A stretch of 64,000 nt of DNA from UMGS1889 sp964540575 (GTDB taxonomy: Bacteria; Bacillota; Clostridia; Oscillospirales; Ruminococcaceae): contig CAZINI010000011.1 in the NCBI GenBank assembly GCA_964540575.1, positions 1 to 64,000 of the forward strand, given 5' to 3'. The notes beneath the pieces are model-generated. The model was not told the origin of the DNA. It did no database searches and worked only from the letters and a program-made list of their open reading frames with translations. This document shows, one piece after another, positions 61,085 to 64,000 of this stretch (positions are counted from its first letter, which is position 1; each line of letters starts with the position of its first letter). A program made the translations under genes and the position numbers.

Positions 61085-61414
61085 ATGCTTATTTTTGATT
61101 TCAAATCAATAGGAAATAAATTACTTGCACGGCGTAAACAAGCAGGAATGACACAAGGAGAGCTTGCTGAAGCGGCAGGGTTGTCTGACCGCACCTATGC
61201 AGACATTGAACGAGGTACAGTTAATGCACGTATTGAAACCATTCTCAATATCTGCAAATCTCTTGATATAACTCCTGATGATATACTGACCGAAATGACC
61301 GACAACTTGAATAAAAAACAGGAAGAAATTTTAGAAAAGCTTAATAGATGTACTCCCAGCCAACGGGAAACTGCCCTAAATCTTTTAGAGGTATACTTGA
61401 ATTCGCTGAAATAA
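61085..61414 (+). CDS. XRE-family HTH regulator
   Basis: 109 residues. Residues about 8-65 are a Cro/C1-type helix-turn-helix (MTQGELAEAAGLSDRTYADIE, then NICKSLDITPDDIL), followed by a charged helical tail. AAGGGGGAAC precedes the ATG. Such regulators are typical of integrative elements. Its AT-rich codon use matches the rest of the island. Confidence 0.85.
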   Translation: MLIFDFKSIGNKLLARRKQAGMTQGELAEAAGLSDRTYADIERGTVNARIETILNICKSLDITPDDILTEMTDNLNKKQEEILEKLNRCTPSQRETALNLLEVYLNSLK

Positions 61415-61457
61415 CAATGGATTTAATAGAATTATTGTGTGAAAGGATACCCCTATT

Positions 61458-61814
61458 ATGTTGAATTTTTATCTGCTGCTATTGGACACAGCAGAAGAAA
61501 AAGTTAAATTTGAGGAACTTTATTATACCTACAGACAGGATATGTTTAAAACCGCCAAAGCAATTCTAAAGAATGATTTTGATTCTGAAGATGCTGTGCA
61601 TGAAGCATTTTTAATCGTTGTGAAAAAGTTATCAAAAATTTCACAGGTTAAATGTCCCCAAACACACGCTTATTTGCTTATTATAGTAAAGAACATTGCT
61701 TTAAAAATATTGAACAATAACAAGCGTGAATTTGCTGATGAAGAAGAATTTGAAAATGCAGCTGATACTATTGATATCGAAGATGATATTATAGCAAGGT
61801 TTTCCGTTATATAG
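61458..61814 (+). pseudogene. truncated ECF-type sigma factor (region 2 only)
   Basis: 118 residues. FEELYYTYRQDMFKTAKAIL and SEDAVHEAFLIVVKKLSKI are sigma-70 region 2, which binds core polymerase and the -10 element. Region 4, needed for -35 recognition, is missing: after DTIDIEDDIIARFSV the frame runs into foreign sequence and stops at 61814. AAGGATA precedes the ATG. Not expected to work as a sigma factor. Confidence 0.7.
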
Positions 61815-61849
61815 GTGGTGCACTTTGGGACGTTTGCTTTGCTGTTTAT

Positions 61850-62851
61850 TTGAGCGAAGTAAACACCCGAATCTCAGACGAAATATCAAATTACCAGATT
61901 ACCACAGGCAAAAAAGCAACGATTGAAGAAATAAAGGATATTCCGGCTTCAAAAAGAACTTCTTCTGAACAAAAAATCATCGAATTATATGAAGATATTG
62001 ACGGTGTATATAAGGCTGAATGGGATCTCATTGACAAGAGCAGGGCATTTAATGTTGATACTGCACTTGTAGAGAGCTACAATTCGCAGCTTTCTGTTAT
62101 TGGATCTGACTACGCTATGATGCTTTCTGACTGTCGTGCGTATTCAAATTCACTTATTACATTGACTACCGGCAAAGAAACAATTGTAAAATCACTTCTG
62201 ATTAGTCATTATGATGATTTCATAGATGGAATCAACAGATATGGACTCAATTATGCAAATCTTGCAGTTGAGCATGGTGAACAATTTGTTAAAGCCATTT
62301 CAACATATCCGCAATATGCTGATGATATAATTAAACTGACATCGTTATATGGTTCTAACTTTATTGAAATTGTATCAAAAGGTTCAAACACTGGTGAAAT
62401 AGTAGCATTTATTTCAAAATACGCTGATGATGGAATAGAAACTTTATTAAAAAAATTTGATGCTTCGGGAACTGATCAGCTTATTGTTGAGAGTGAACTT
62501 TTTTTGAAAGCTGATGGATCAATTAATTGGGACTTAGCGCCAAATGGAGGACGAGTGCCAAATACTGAGAAATATAATCAATTATTGAGTGCAGGAACAT
62601 ACATTGATAGATACGGTTCAATCATGGGAAAATATGTTTCTCCTTTTGGGGTTCCTTACACGCAACGCTCTTTACCATATGTTGAAAACCCAAAGGCATA
62701 TCATGTGTATTTAGTAAAAAAAGATATCGTTGGTGTAACAAGTTCCAAAATTGCGAAAGCTTTTAATGGAACAGGTGGTGGAACACAATATGAACTGCCG
62801 TTAACAATACATGAATTGTTAACCGATGGATATCTTGTGGAGGTTATATAA
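61850..62851 (+). CDS. polymorphic toxin C-terminus with TNT (NAD-glycohydrolase) domain
   Basis: 333 residues. Residues 1-230 are helical and unrecognised. Residues about 232-333 are a TNT domain: GGRVPNTEKYNQLLSAG, DRYGSIMGKYVSPFG, QRSLPYVENPKAYHVY and GTGGGTQYELP. The Arg of DRYG, the Arg of QRSLP, the His of YHVY and the Gln of GTQY line up with the catalytic residues of the Mycobacterium tuberculosis necrotizing toxin, which destroys NAD+. No secretion domain or ribosome site is present, and the frame is open back to 61787, where it meets the truncated sigma factor. It is best read as a 5'-truncated toxin module left behind next to intact immunity genes. Confidence 0.8.
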   Translation: MSEVNTRISDEISNYQITTGKKATIEEIKDIPASKRTSSEQKIIELYEDIDGVYKAEWDLIDKSRAFNVDTALVESYNSQLSVIGSDYAMMLSDCRAYSNSLITLTTGKETIVKSLLISHYDDFIDGINRYGLNYANLAVEHGEQFVKAISTYPQYADDIIKLTSLYGSNFIEIVSKGSNTGEIVAFISKYADDGIETLLKKFDASGTDQLIVESELFLKADGSINWDLAPNGGRVPNTEKYNQLLSAGTYIDRYGSIMGKYVSPFGVPYTQRSLPYVENPKAYHVYLVKKDIVGVTSSKIAKAFNGTGGGTQYELPLTIHELLTDGYLVEVI

Positions 62852-63088
62852 TTGAATAGATATGAATTAAAAAAAGAATTGTCAAATTTAAAAATCAGTC
62901 CATGGTATTATAATATAGATGGCGTTGGAGAAACAGATCAAAAATTGTGTCTTAAATATGTTGATTCACAGTGGATGGTTTATTATTGTGAAAGAGGTGA
63001 AATAATTTATAAAAGAATATACAACACAGAAAGCGAAGCATGTGAAGATATACTTAAAGAATTACAACATTTAGAGCAGAACTGTTGA
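62852..63088 (+). CDS. putative immunity protein for the TNT toxin (Imm59-like)
   Basis: 78 residues starting at TTG directly after the toxin stop, 8 bases beyond GGAGG. ELKKELSNLKISPWYYNIDG, WMVYYCERGEIIYKRIYN and SEACEDILKEL follow the pattern I remember for Imm59, a family that accompanies TNT-type toxins. By position it should bind and neutralise the TNT domain in the producing cell. Family assignment from memory. Confidence 0.65.
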   Translation: MNRYELKKELSNLKISPWYYNIDGVGETDQKLCLKYVDSQWMVYYCERGEIIYKRIYNTESEACEDILKELQHLEQNC

Positions 63089-63200
63089 TTCTGACCAATA
63101 ACATCAACAATCTTCCATACCCCTATCTTGAATCGATAGGGGTAAAATTTTATACAATGACTAATTTCAAATCAAAGCAGCAGACAGGAGGATGAATGGT

Positions 63201-63737
63201 ATGTTGAATGAAATAGCAGAGCAGCAATTAAGGAAAGCAGGTTGGTATCCAGGAAGAAAGGTGGATATTTCCGACCAGATTGACTTTTGGGAAAGTCTTG
63301 GATATCAGACATTTGATGCAGCTGTAAAGTTTATGGAGGAATATGGTAAACTGCGTATTACAGACAAATATATTTTTACAGTTATGAATTGTTTTAATCA
63401 GACAAATCACACGACATTCGTTACTGATATTTTGGAGTTTTATAACGAATATACTGAACAAGAGAAATTTGAATTTAACCTGTTTGGAAATGTAAAAGAA
63501 AAGATATTGCCTGTACTGAAAATCGAGGAAATGGTTGTTTATTTTATAGGTGAATCTGGTTCTTTTTATCGTGATGAAGGTTTAATTGCAGAGAATTCTG
63601 AGGTATTATGGAATGAGTACTACGGTTCGTATATCGGTGGAATCTCTGGCTGTTATCTCACTTGGAACGAGATGGATAGGGGCGAACAACGAAAAAGAGC
63701 TCTTGGGAGCGGAAAAGGTACTCGAAAGTATCTTTAA
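63201..63737 (+). CDS. SUKH-3-like immunity protein
   Basis: 178 residues. QLRKAGWYPGRKVDISDQID, a FMEEYGKL segment and VYFIGESGSFYRDEGLIAENS match the SUKH-3 family, a frequent immunity family in polymorphic-toxin islands. The last 30 residues are basic and do not fit, so a late frameshift is possible. AGGAGG (63186-63191) fits the ATG at 63201 rather than 63192. As a second immunity gene behind the TNT module it may be an orphan kept from another toxin. Confidence 0.65.
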   Translation: MLNEIAEQQLRKAGWYPGRKVDISDQIDFWESLGYQTFDAAVKFMEEYGKLRITDKYIFTVMNCFNQTNHTTFVTDILEFYNEYTEQEKFEFNLFGNVKEKILPVLKIEEMVVYFIGESGSFYRDEGLIAENSEVLWNEYYGSYIGGISGCYLTWNEMDRGEQRKRALGSGKGTRKYL

Positions 63738-64000
63738 ATCAAATTGAATAACACCATACCTTTCGTTTGCCAAAAATCAATGCTTGCTGAAATCAAGCTC
63801 CATTCTCCCGAGTTGAAAGCCTTTCCTCTTCTCTCAAGTAAAAAAATTATAACAAGTTGAAACACCCTAAAATACGTCATTACAATCGAATATCCACCAA
63901 CAAAAGAAGCTTCGAAGGCTGTTACAGTCTTCAGAGTTTCTTTTTTAATGCATAAAATGAAAAGGTGATGTCATTTTCTCAAATTTGACGTTAGCAGTTA
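63738..64000. other. non-coding tail of the window
   Basis: No gene, tRNA or repeat is supported. A weak hairpin-plus-T-run (GAAGCTTCGAAGG...TTTCTTTTTT) lies near 63910-63945. Confidence 0.3.

Overview
The window looks like a chromosomal segment of an anaerobic low-to-medium GC Bacillota, most likely a Clostridia gut organism of the Ruminococcus/Oscillospiraceae type. The reasons are strong AGGAGG ribosome sites with several TTG and GTG starts, tRNA genes that encode CCA, a reverse-type rubrerythrin, an NfnAB electron-bifurcating pair, type I-beta DAHP synthases, a DUF4364 regulator and a FeoA/FeoB/Cys-rich iron locus. All calls come from reading the sequence; no database search was run.

Layout. 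0.1-4.4 kb: two alpha/beta hydrolases around an HTH-AbrB regulator, a sugar-nucleotide-type epimerase, then a scar holding the 3' end of a tyrosine integrase beside tRNA-Pro(GGG). 4.6-8.3 kb: stress genes on the minus strand (cysteine hydrolase, rubrerythrin, ClpC). 8.6-12.7 kb: tiny membrane proteins, an XRE regulator and an AT-rich two-gene unit of unknown function. 12.7-16.2 kb: uvrC, rsmD, coaD and a coiled-coil gene. 16.4-23.4 kb: an MBOAT/DHHW surface O-acetylation pair, a structured RNA or terminator element, and a YesMN-type two-component system. 23.5-26.8 kb: a DUF368 (PopT-type) flippase, a cytidylate-kinase-like protein and a degenerate EAL protein. 26.8-33.7 kb: a shikimate-pathway operon (aroF-aroB-aroA-aroC-DUF4364) behind a consensus promoter, an aromatic-rich leader peptide and a terminator, plus a second aroF with its own promoter. 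34.3-39.9 kb: putP and a MacAB-like export system. 40.2-43.6 kb: a LysR regulator divergent from nfnAB. 43.6-58.5 kb: housekeeping and small accessory genes (ABC-F, argS, CAP protein, pdxY, trmL, degV, SGNH lipoprotein, feoAB, lepA), with a 99-bp palindromic element at 43.62 kb.

58.6-64 kb is an accessory island that begins just after two tRNA-Ala genes. It is a patchwork of truncated mobile-element pieces: a type III toxin-antitoxin remnant (tandem 34-nt repeats with a perfect promoter and terminator, followed by the N-terminus of a ToxN-like toxin), the C-terminal part of a giant SNF2 helicase from an integrative element, an XRE regulator, a sigma factor cut off after region 2, and, fused at that cut, the C-terminal end of a polymorphic toxin with a TNT NAD-glycohydrolase domain. 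Two likely immunity genes (Imm59-like and SUKH-3-like) follow.

The signals most worth following are the aromatic leader-peptide attenuator ahead of aroF, the orphan type III antitoxin array, the TNT toxin/immunity cassette, and two highly structured non-coding elements at 19.46-19.58 kb and 43.62-43.72 kb.
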